Source of the DNA: an uncultured Eubacteriales bacterium
GTDB lineage: Bacteria; Bacillota; Clostridia; Oscillospirales; Acutalibacteraceae
Reading direction: 5' to 3'
Assembly: GCA_900321515.1 (NCBI GenBank)
Contig: ONWI01000197.1
Coordinates: 1 to 5,816, forward strand
DNA length: 5,816 nucleotides
A program made the translations under genes and the position numbers. Shown here in pieces: positions 1 to 5,121 of this stretch (position 1 is its first letter; each line of letters opens with the position of its first letter). The notes beneath the pieces were generated by a model that was not told where the DNA came from, did not search any database, and was given only the letters and a program-made list of their open reading frames with translations.

Positions 1-582
1 GACATAGACAACTTCGACAGCGACAGCGACGCGGTTGTCATGATGACCATGCACTCCGCAAAGGGTCTGGAATTCCCGGCGGTATTCATGCCAGGCATGG
101 AGGAAGGCATCTTCCCCGGAATGCAGTCCATACTCAATCCGGGCGAAATCGAGGAGGAACGCCGTCTCGCCTATGTGGGCATCACACGCGCCAAGCAGAA
201 GCTCTATCTCATCAGCGCCGACCGCCGCATGGTATTCGGCAATTCCCACGCCAATCCGGTTTCCCGGTTCGTCGAGGAAATCCCGGAGGAACTGATAGAG
301 GATACGTGCCCCGAACCTGTCAGGCGCACGCCGGTCACTTCACAGCCCGTCCAGAAAAAACGTCCCTCCGACAACGACCTTGTAGGGCTCCGTCAGAAGA
401 AAGTAGACAGTGTAAAGTGCAGCAGCTTTGCGCCCGGTGACCGTGTAAAGCATAAGATTTTCAAAGAGGGAACCGTTGTGAAAGTAACGCCTATGGGCAA
501 CGACGCGCTCCTTGAAATCGACTTCGACAGCAAAGGCCTCAAAAAAATCATGGCGAATTACGCCGCGCTGAAGAAATTATAA
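1..582 (+). CDS. pcrA: ATP-dependent DNA helicase PcrA/UvrD, C-terminal part (5' end outside window)
   Basis: Superfamily 1A 3'-5' DNA helicase acting in nucleotide excision repair, replication restart and clearance of stalled RNA polymerase (family knowledge). Only the last 193 residues are present; the frame is open from base 1, so the start and the Walker motifs lie to the left. Visible in order: a motif V-like block TMHSAKGLEF (about residues 16-25), the following segment EEGIFP, motif VI EEERRLAYVGITRAKQ (51-66) with the arginine finger region, a charged low-complexity linker (about 100-140), and a terminal Tudor-like domain starting FAPGDRVKH and ending YAALKKL (143-193). That tail matches the PcrA C-terminal domain known to contact RNA polymerase, which favours PcrA over Rep or RecB-type helicases. 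It ends with TAA just before a hairpin terminator and converges on the DUF3021 gene. The ATG at 40 is internal to motif V and is not a start. Confidence 0.95.
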   Translation, partial: DIDNFDSDSDAVVMMTMHSAKGLEFPAVFMPGMEEGIFPGMQSILNPGEIEEERRLAYVGITRAKQKLYLISADRRMVFGNSHANPVSRFVEEIPEELIEDTCPEPVRRTPVTSQPVQKKRPSDNDLVGLRQKKVDSVKCSSFAPGDRVKHKIFKEGTVVKVTPMGNDALLEIDFDSKGLKKIMANYAALKKL

Positions 583-593
583 AGATCATATCA

Positions 594-640
594 AAAGCCG
601 TACCGTTCTCCGTTCAAGTACCGGAAAGCGATACGGCTTT
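594..640. terminator. Hairpin terminator between convergent pcrA and LytTR/DUF3021 operon
   Basis: A perfect 9-bp outer stem (AAAGCCGTA 594-602 with TACGGCTTT 632-640) continues into an imperfect inner stem (604-612 with 622-630, including a G-U pair and a mismatch) closed by a loop at 613-621. It lies 11 bp after the pcrA stop and 14 bp from the DUF3021 stop on the other strand. The A/T pairs at the base of the stem give a short T run on either strand, so it probably works bidirectionally. The T tracts are short and interrupted, so strength is uncertain. Confidence 0.75.
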
Positions 641-654
641 ACATTTATTATTTC

Positions 655-1101
655 TTATTTATTGAGGTCTTTGTTGATCTTTTGAATATTCGCGCGGTAC
701 ACAAAGAACATCGCAACCCATATGGATGCGTAAATTCCGGCAAAGATTCCGATGTAGCCCAGCACGCCGCTCAATGAATGTTCCATCCAGTAGCAGACAT
801 AAGCGATGGGAATCATGACGCAGACCGACAAAAGAAAATTGATCATGCTCTGCGCGGCAAGGTTGAGCCTTTCGTTTTCCCAGATCACCGACATCGCCGC
901 GAAGGCTACGCCCATGACCCCGCAGAGTACAAACTGAACGGCGACTGCGGCAATTTCGCTGCCGAATTGCTCCGCCATTGCCGGGACGACAGGGGAATAG
1001 CTTCCTTTTCCTAATGCAAGCGATGTAAAAATCGTGATGGCGTAGCCGATTGTCACGCCGATGGGGAATCCTATCAAACCTCTGAGCAATGCTTTCTTCA
1101 T
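655..1101 (-). CDS. DUF3021 family membrane protein, partner of LytTR regulator
   Basis: A 148-residue integral membrane protein with four predicted helices (about residues 5-31, 49-73, 83-105 and 111-135) and a short basic, probably cytoplasmic tail (RANIQKINKDLNK). The N-terminus (KALLRGLIGFPIGVTIGY) and overall length are typical of the DUF3021 family. Genes of this family commonly follow a LytTR-domain regulator, as here, with 40 bp between the two. By analogy with streptococcal LytTR regulatory systems such as HdrRM and BrsRM, the membrane protein is expected to restrain its cognate regulator until a signal arrives. That role is inferred, and the signal is unknown. The start at 1101 has an AAAGGA ribosome binding site (1113-1118) 11 nt upstream. 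It has no promoter of its own that I can see, so it is probably cotranscribed with the regulator. No catalytic residues are recognisable. Confidence 0.88.
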   Translation of the reverse strand: MKKALLRGLIGFPIGVTIGYAITIFTSLALGKGSYSPVVPAMAEQFGSEIAAVAVQFVLCGVMGVAFAAMSVIWENERLNLAAQSMINFLLSVCVMIPIAYVCYWMEHSLSGVLGYIGIFAGIYASIWVAMFFVYRANIQKINKDLNK

Positions 1102-1141
1102 AAATCATTCATTCCTTTCAAAATACTTAAATCGAATAATG

Positions 1142-1582
1142 TCATATGCCTAAAATCTTCTTGATTTCCGAAACATACCGGCGGGAAACGAAGGCGGATT
1201 CGCCGTTCTTCAGCTTCACATGAATGGTTCCTGCGTAGCTGAGATCGAAATTCGCGGTCTTTTTGAGGTTGATTATCTCGGAATTGGATATTCTGACAAA
1301 TTTCATTCCTGTCAGCCTTTCCTCCACCTGATACAGCCTCATACGCAGCCGGAATGTCCCTTTGTCGGTGACCGCCAGCACCTTCTGGTTTTCGGAGTAA
1401 ACGCGATAGATGTCGTCCGGCGATAGTATCTCCGCCCGTTCGTCGTTAAATCCCGTGATGATTCCTGTGCCGCCTTCCTTTAATTTCTTTATCGCCTCGT
1501 TCACTTCGTCTGTTATCTCCGATGTATAAATCACCGCAAGCGGCTCGGAATACTCGCTGTCCAGCTTGATGTCAATTTTCAT
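1142..1582 (-). CDS. LytTR-domain transcriptional regulator (single-domain, no receiver)
   Basis: A 146-residue protein whose C-terminal two thirds (about residues 52-145) is a LytTR DNA-binding domain. Diagnostic segments are SPDDIYRVYSENQKVLAVTD, a basic strand FRLRMRLYQVEERL, the core FVRISNSEIINL (95-106) and the end FVSRRYVSEIKKIL. The first 50 residues are a small alpha/beta segment, not a response-regulator receiver: it is too short and no phosphoacceptor aspartate pattern is apparent. So the protein is not part of a classical two-component system. Paired with the downstream DUF3021 gene it forms a LytTR regulatory system, in which the regulator usually activates its own operon. ATG at 1582 is supported by a strong AAAGGAGG site (1590-1597) 7 nt upstream. 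Promoter and candidate operator repeats lie directly upstream, consistent with autoregulation. Confidence 0.92.
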   Translation of the reverse strand: MKIDIKLDSEYSEPLAVIYTSEITDEVNEAIKKLKEGGTGIITGFNDERAEILSPDDIYRVYSENQKVLAVTDKGTFRLRMRLYQVEERLTGMKFVRISNSEIINLKKTANFDLSYAGTIHVKLKNGESAFVSRRYVSEIKKILGI

Positions 1583-1632
1583 TCAGAAGCCTCCTTTCAG
1601 GTCTATGATGTCCTCTTTGCAATTGCATGTTC

Positions 1633-1661
1633 ATTATACACCTCCCCGCTCAAACTGACAA
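1633..1661 (-). promoter_or_regulatory. Sigma-A promoter of LytTR-DUF3021 operon
   Basis: On the minus strand, -35 TTGTCA (1656-1661) and a perfect -10 TATAAT (1633-1638) are separated by exactly 17 bp. Transcription would start near 1626, giving a leader of about 43 nt before the LytTR start codon. The near-consensus quality implies substantial basal activity or control by the repeats just upstream. Confidence 0.85.
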
Positions 1662-1676
1662 GCGATTTTATATATT

Positions 1677-1710
1677 CGGTCGTTTTTTGATCACAGACGG
1701 TCGTTTTCTG
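1677..1710 (-). promoter_or_regulatory. Tandem direct repeat, candidate LytTR binding site
   Basis: Two copies of CGGTCGTTTT(C/T)TG (plus-strand reading) lie at 1677-1689 and 1698-1710. They are identical at 12 of 13 positions and offset by 21 bp, two helical turns. They sit upstream of the -35 box, with centres roughly 57 and 78 bp upstream of the expected start site, where an activator dimer would bind. LytTR proteins typically bind such in-phase direct repeats. The repeats match the general LytTR consensus only poorly, so assignment to this regulator rests on position and spacing. Confidence 0.65.
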
Positions 1711-1720
1711 CCCCGAAAAC

Positions 1721-1756
1721 AAAAAAAGCGTACCGCCCGGAAAAGCAGCGGTACGC
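1721..1756 (-). terminator. Rho-independent terminator after purC
   Basis: A perfect 9-bp stem GCGTACCGC (1728-1736) / GCGGTACGC (1748-1756) with an 11-nt loop is followed on the minus strand by seven T residues (1721-1727). It lies about 46 bp beyond the purC stop and ends just before the LytTR operator repeats, so it insulates that operon from glnA-purC readthrough. Confidence 0.9.
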
Positions 1757-1802
1757 CCTATTGATCGGATTAATCTGTGTATATGTGTCTGCCGCGCAAA
1801 GG

Positions 1803-2510
1803 TCAGTCGAGGTTCAGTCTCTTGAATACCTCAGCGTATGCTTCCTCAACGCCGCCCATATCGCGTCTGAATCTGTCCTTGTCGAGCTTCTGGTGGGTCT
1901 CTATATCCCAGAGACGGCAGGTATCGGGTGAAATTTCATCCGCGAGAAGAATGTCGCCGTGGAATCTACCGAATTCGATCTTGAAGTCAATCAGCTCGAT
2001 GCCGATGGTCTTGAAGAACTCGATCAGAACGTCATTTACCTTGTATGCCATTGCGGCAATCTTGTCAAGCTCTTCCTGTGTCGCCGCGCCGATGGCAAGT
2101 ATCTGTGAATCGTTGATCATGGGGTCGCCCAGAGCGTCGTCCTTCAGGCAGTATTCGAGGGTCGGGCAGTTGAGCTTGGTGCCTTCCGCTACGCCGAAAC
2201 GCTTGGAAAAGCTGCCGGCGGCTGTGTTTCTGATGATAACCTCCAGAGGAACTATCTGTACCTTCTTGACCAGCGTCTCCCTGTCGTTCAGCTCCTCCAC
2301 ATAGTGACTCGGAACGCCCTTCTGCTCCAGCAGCTTGCAGAGCATGTTGGACATTCTGTTGTTCACCACGCCCTTGCCGGCGATGGTTCCCTTCTTCTCC
2401 CCGTTGAACGCGGTCGCGTCGTCCTTGTAGGAGACAATGCAGTAATCGGGATCTTCGGTGGCAAAGACCTTCTTTGCCTTGCCTTCGTAAAGCTGTTCTT
2501 TCTTTTCCAT
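1803..2510 (-). CDS. purC: Phosphoribosylaminoimidazole-succinocarboxamide synthase (SAICAR synthetase)
   Basis: Cytoplasmic enzyme of de novo purine synthesis; it joins CAIR and aspartate using ATP to give SAICAR. The 235-residue length is standard for the bacterial single-domain enzyme. Visible motifs: the N-terminal nucleotide-binding segment LYEGKAKKVF (7-16), family signature 1 VPLEVIIRNTAAGS (87-100), signature 2 LIDFKIEFG (173-181), and the metal/substrate segment LADEISPDTCRLWD (189-202). All look intact. The ATG at 2510 has a GGAGG site (2521-2525) 10 nt upstream. The gene lies 44 bp after glnA on the same strand, with no hairpin terminator or convincing promoter between them, so cotranscription with glnA is likely. 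No other pur gene is in the window. A strong terminator follows. Confidence 0.97.
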   Translation of the reverse strand: MEKKEQLYEGKAKKVFATEDPDYCIVSYKDDATAFNGEKKGTIAGKGVVNNRMSNMLCKLLEQKGVPSHYVEELNDRETLVKKVQIVPLEVIIRNTAAGSFSKRFGVAEGTKLNCPTLEYCLKDDALGDPMINDSQILAIGAATQEELDKIAAMAYKVNDVLIEFFKTIGIELIDFKIEFGRFHGDILLADEISPDTCRLWDIETHQKLDKDRFRRDMGGVEEAYAEVFKRLNLD

Positions 2511-2554
2511 AGTAATTTGTCCTCCCTGAATTTTAATTGTTTATAGACGGAAAA

Positions 2555-3895
2555 TTAATATATTGAAAGATATCTGTCTATCTCCCACTCGGTAACGGCA
2601 GTGCGGAAGCTGTTCCACTCCGCCTTTTTGCCCGCGACATAGCTCTTGTAAACATGATCGCCGAGCACGCCGACAATGTATTCGTCAGCCTCCAGCGCGT
2701 CGAGCGCCTCTTTGAGGTTACCGGGAAGGCTTTCGATGCCGACAGCCTTTCTGTCCTGCTTGGTCATGGCGTAAATATCGTCGCTGATCTGATCCACCGG
2801 CTTCAGGTTGTTCCTGATGCCGTCGAGACCCGCCGCAATGCACACCGCAAGTTCCAGATAGGGATTGCACGCGGGGTCCGGATTGCGAAGCTCCACGCGG
2901 GTGCCTGCGCCTCTGGACGCCGGGATTCTGATGAGCGCCGAACGGTTGCTTGCCGACCACGCGATGTAACAGGGCGCTTCATAGCCCGGAACAAGCCGCT
3001 TGTAGGAATTGACAAGCGGATTCGTGATGGCAGCCATGCCCTTGACGTGCTTCATCAGACCGGCGATAAAGCTGTATGCCACTCCGGAAAGTCCGAGCCC
3101 GTTGGGATCGTCCGGGTCACAGAAGGCGTTCTTGCCGTCGAGGGTGCAAAGGGAAATATTGGTATGCATACCTGAACCGCACACGCCGTAGCGCGGCTTC
3201 GGCATGAAGGTGGCGTACAGTCCGTGGCGGTATGCCACCGCCTTCACGGTCAGCTTGAAGGTCATGATATTGTCGGCAGTTGTGAGCGCGTCGTCATATT
3301 TGAAGTCCACTTCGTGCTGCGCCTCGGCCACCTCGTGATGCGACGCTTCTATCTCAAAGCCCATCTGTCCGAGTGTGGTGCAGATGTCACGGCGGCAGTC
3401 CTCGCCCATATCCGTCGGGGCAAGATCAAAGTAACTTGCCTCATCGTAACTGTTGGTGGTCGCGTGACCGTGTTCGTCGGTATCGAAGAGGAAGAATTCG
3501 GCTTCCGGACCGATGTTTACGGTGTAGCCCATCTCTTCGGCTTCCTTGAGCACCCGCTTGAGCACATATCGCGGATCGCCCTCAAACGGATTGCCGTCCG
3601 GCTTGTAAACGTCGCAGATGAATCTCGCGACCTTGCCGTTCTGAGGTCTCCAGGGGAAGATCACAAATGAATCGAGATCGGGTCTGAGATACATGTCGGA
3701 TTCTTCGATGCGCACGAAGCCCTCTATGGACGAACCGTCAAACATGCACTGGTTATCCAGACATTTCTCAAGCTGACTTACGGTAATCGCCACGTTCTTC
3801 ATGTGACCGAATGTGTCGGTGAACTGAAGACGTATGAATTTGACGTCCTCTTCCTCCACAATCCTGACAATGTCCTCTCTGGTGTACTTTGCCAT
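2555..3895 (-). CDS. glnA: Type I (GSI-alpha) glutamine synthetase
   Basis: Makes glutamine from glutamate, ammonia and ATP; family members are cytoplasmic dodecamers. The 446-residue product contains FDGSSIEGF (52-60), GPEAEFFLF (129-137), the metal-ligand region EIEASHHEVAEAQHEVDF (181-198), GSGMHTNISL (240-249), the flap region NSYKRLVPGYEAPCY (296-310) and RVELRNPDPACNPY (333-346). It has the short GSI-alpha form, without the extra C-terminal segment and adenylylation tyrosine motif of GSI-beta. Arg62, in GFVRIEES, lies at the position used for glutamine feedback inhibition in the Bacillus enzyme, so feedback control is likely. I chose ATG 3895 because GGAGG (3907-3911) lies 11 nt upstream. 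A TTG at 3913 would add six residues but overlaps that ribosome binding site. The gene has a strong promoter and a leader hairpin, and purC follows. Confidence 0.97.
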   Translation of the reverse strand: MAKYTREDIVRIVEEEDVKFIRLQFTDTFGHMKNVAITVSQLEKCLDNQCMFDGSSIEGFVRIEESDMYLRPDLDSFVIFPWRPQNGKVARFICDVYKPDGNPFEGDPRYVLKRVLKEAEEMGYTVNIGPEAEFFLFDTDEHGHATTNSYDEASYFDLAPTDMGEDCRRDICTTLGQMGFEIEASHHEVAEAQHEVDFKYDDALTTADNIMTFKLTVKAVAYRHGLYATFMPKPRYGVCGSGMHTNISLCTLDGKNAFCDPDDPNGLGLSGVAYSFIAGLMKHVKGMAAITNPLVNSYKRLVPGYEAPCYIAWSASNRSALIRIPASRGAGTRVELRNPDPACNPYLELAVCIAAGLDGIRNNLKPVDQISDDIYAMTKQDRKAVGIESLPGNLKEALDALEADEYIVGVLGDHVYKSYVAGKKAEWNSFRTAVTEWEIDRYLSIY

Positions 3896-3933
3896 AAACA
3901 AATCAACCTCCAAATATTCGCTTTATAAATGAG

Positions 3934-3968
3934 AAAAAGGCGCCAGGAAAACAACTTTCCCGAACGCC
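3934..3968 (-). promoter_or_regulatory. Terminator-like hairpin in glnA 5' leader (possible attenuator)
   Basis: On the minus strand, GGCG (3965-3968) pairs with CGCC (3939-3942), and inside this GGAAA (3956-3960) pairs with TTTCC (3946-3950) around a GTTGT loop. Five T residues (3934-3938) follow at once. It sits between the mapped promoter and the ribosome binding site, so it could end transcription early. The two stem segments are separated by an internal loop, so stability is moderate. No recognisable riboswitch or dual hexaloop ANTAR target precedes it. Confidence 0.4.
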
Positions 3969-3991
3969 ATTGTTCTCCAAAGCATGTATTT

Positions 3992-4020
3992 ATTCTACCA
4001 CAACCAAACCGTCCTGTCAA
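3992..4020 (-). promoter_or_regulatory. Sigma-A promoter of glnA-purC
   Basis: On the minus strand, a perfect -35 TTGACA (4015-4020) and -10 TAGAAT (3992-3997) are exactly 17 bp apart. The start site would be near 3985, giving a leader of about 90 nt. An imperfect inverted repeat, TGTCA and TCACA separated by 9 bp (4015-4033), overlaps the -35 box and could be a repressor site. Confidence 0.85.
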
Positions 4021-4105
4021 TCAATTCATCACAAATCAGGCATTTTCTGCCGATTGAACCAAAAGCGCGCCGACAGTCAGTTTTTTTTTGAGCAAATGAC
4101 AATAT

Positions 4106-4846
4106 TCACCACTCATTGACGGCATACATTATTGAAAGCGCTATGCCACGGTAGAGATCCTTTGTCAGACTCTCGTATTCCTGCGAGAGTCCCTTTTCTG
4201 CGGCCGCAGATTTTGCCGTGTCGGTCCACGAACCTCTGCCTCCGAATACATACGCCTCGGTCGCTGACTGAAGCAGCCTGCGATTTGCCGGCTCAATGAT
4301 ATCCGCTGCCACAAAGTCTGCCTGAAGCGCCTTTAACGCCGCCGCGAACCGGAATGAAAATTCGCTCAGTCTGAGCTTCTGGGCAAGGGCGCGAATGCGT
4401 TCGAGCAGCGTCGCCATACCCTCCGAAACATCCTGGAATACCGGCTTTTCCTGCATCCCCGCTATCGGTATCTCCACCATCTGAACGTCCCACTTGCCGT
4501 TGGTCGGATTTAGCGACCAGAGCTTGTTCCACGACGTCGCTCTGTCCTCAAAAAAGGCGATCATGCAGCAGGGTATTCCGTTTACACGGTCCAGCTTCTC
4601 GAAGCTGTCCAGCTCATCGGGCATGATCAGCTTGAAGTCGGTCGCTCCCCTGCGCTTAAGCTCCTCAAGCCATTCCTCGCAGGATTCGGTCGCGTATGGT
4701 ACTTCGCCCACTCGCTCCGGCGCAAATCTGAAAAGCCTTTTGTCAACGCTGCTGCTGTTGGCAAGTGACGACGCAAACTGCCCGTTCCTTATATAATTCT
4801 TTGCAAGCAGCGTCAGACGACTCATGTCAAGTAATTCAATATTCAT
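4106..4846 (-). CDS. Uncharacterised 246-residue soluble protein
   Basis: I do not recognise this protein. It has no signal peptide or membrane helix and looks cytoplasmic. The N-terminal half (1-130) appears mixed alpha/beta, with DFKLIMPDELDSFEKLD (70-86), the hydrophobic CysCys segment GIPCCMIAFFED (90-101) and a tryptophan-rich stretch WNKLWSLNPTNGKWD (106-120). The C-terminal half (135-246) is mainly helical and includes the glycine-rich turn EAYVFGGRGSWTD (197-209). The reading frame runs 25 codons further upstream, to a TTG at 4921. That triplet is part of the -35 box, so the extension cannot be translated from this promoter. ATG 4846 is preferred, with AAGGGG (4860-4865) 13 nt upstream, a rather long spacing. 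Met8 at 4825 is a weaker alternative with no ribosome binding site. It is transcribed towards glnA; I see no good terminator after it, so some readthrough into glnA is possible. Coding bias and length support a real gene. Confidence 0.8.
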   Translation of the reverse strand: MNIELLDMSRLTLLAKNYIRNGQFASSLANSSSVDKRLFRFAPERVGEVPYATESCEEWLEELKRRGATDFKLIMPDELDSFEKLDRVNGIPCCMIAFFEDRATSWNKLWSLNPTNGKWDVQMVEIPIAGMQEKPVFQDVSEGMATLLERIRALAQKLRLSEFSFRFAAALKALQADFVAADIIEPANRRLLQSATEAYVFGGRGSWTDTAKSAAAEKGLSQEYESLTKDLYRGIALSIMYAVNEW

Positions 4847-4892
4847 TTTTTCAAATATTCCCCTTATTTTCAGAAATATATATTTGTATTCA

Positions 4893-4921
4893 ATAATAGC
4901 ATATAGCAACCCAAATATCAA
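4893..4921 (-). promoter_or_regulatory. Sigma-A promoter of the 246-residue protein gene
   Basis: On the minus strand, -35 TTGATA (4916-4921) and -10 TATTAT (4893-4898) are 17 bp apart. Transcription would begin near 4886, about 40 nt before ATG 4846. This placement decides the gene's start by excluding the longer in-frame extension. Confidence 0.75.
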
Positions 4922-4960
4922 GTGAAATTTGTGCGAAATGCATACCCGTTTTTACAATCC

Positions 4961-4982
4961 GGATAATGAATTATATTTATCC
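4961..4982. repeat. Inverted repeat between divergent promoters
   Basis: GGATAA (4961-4966) and TTATCC (4977-4982) form a 6-bp inverted repeat around a 10-bp AT-rich spacer. It lies about 20 bp upstream of the rightward -35 box and 40 bp upstream of the leftward one, where a dimeric regulator could affect both promoters. Arms this short in AT-rich DNA can arise by chance. Confidence 0.35.
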
Positions 4983-5001
4983 AAAATATAATAAAAAAAT
5001 G

Positions 5002-5030
5002 TTGACAAGTCGTTAATAATATGTTAATAT
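5002..5030 (+). promoter_or_regulatory. Sigma-A promoter of the multi-helix membrane protein gene
   Basis: A perfect -35 TTGACA (5002-5007) and -10 TAATAT (5025-5030) are 17 bp apart, preceded by an A/T-rich tract (about 4983-5000) that could act as an UP element. The start site would be near 5037, giving a leader of about 85 nt before ATG 5122. Confidence 0.8.
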
Positions 5031-5046
5031 AAATTGGAATGTGGAG

Positions 5047-5074
5047 CTGTTAACAATGAATTCACTGTTAACAA
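5047..5074. repeat. Duplicated palindromic operator-like repeat in leader of membrane protein gene
   Basis: The 10-mer CTGTTAACAA occurs identically at 5047-5056 and 5065-5074, 18 bp apart. Each copy holds the perfect palindrome TGTTAACA, so the pair reads as both direct and inverted repeats. It falls roughly 10 to 40 bp downstream of the expected transcription start, where bound repressor would block RNA polymerase; as RNA the copies could also pair into a hairpin. The regulator is unknown. Confidence 0.6.
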
Positions 5075-5121
5075 ATCAAAAATTTTTCGTTAATCATCGG
5101 TTGAAAGGATTGGGGAAAGGA

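Noticed and set aside
1777..2304. Plus-strand open frame antisense to purC (and similar antisense frames over glnA, 2654-3175 and 3224-3670)
   Set aside because: They are mirror frames of strongly conserved enzymes, lack ribosome binding sites and promoters, and have no recognisable protein features.
3896..3913. Longer glnA start at TTG 3913
   Set aside because: It overlaps the GGAGG ribosome binding site that correctly serves ATG 3895, and starting at 3895 puts Arg62 in the same position as in the Bacillus enzyme.
4055..4089. Hairpin plus nine T residues on the plus strand, looking like a terminator
   Set aside because: The stem (CTG.CG against CG.CAG) has mismatches and no plus-strand gene reads into it; on the minus strand, where the 246-residue protein gene ends, the run is A rather than T and precedes the stem.
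4847..4921. N-terminal extension of the 246-residue protein to a TTG at 4921, adding a hydrophobic 25-residue leader
   Set aside because: The extension covers the whole -35/-10 promoter and its TTG is part of the -35 hexamer, so it would not be transcribed from that promoter; the composition is AT-rich intergenic DNA, not a signal peptide.
4975..4985. DnaA-box-like TTATCCAAA near an AT-rich stretch, possible origin
   Set aside because: A single imperfect box with no cluster and no dnaA, dnaN or par genes nearby; the AT richness is explained by the divergent promoters.
5047..5074. Rex-type redox operator
   Set aside because: Half-sites TGTTAA and TTAACAA overlap within each copy instead of being separated by 4 bp, so the spacing does not fit Rex.
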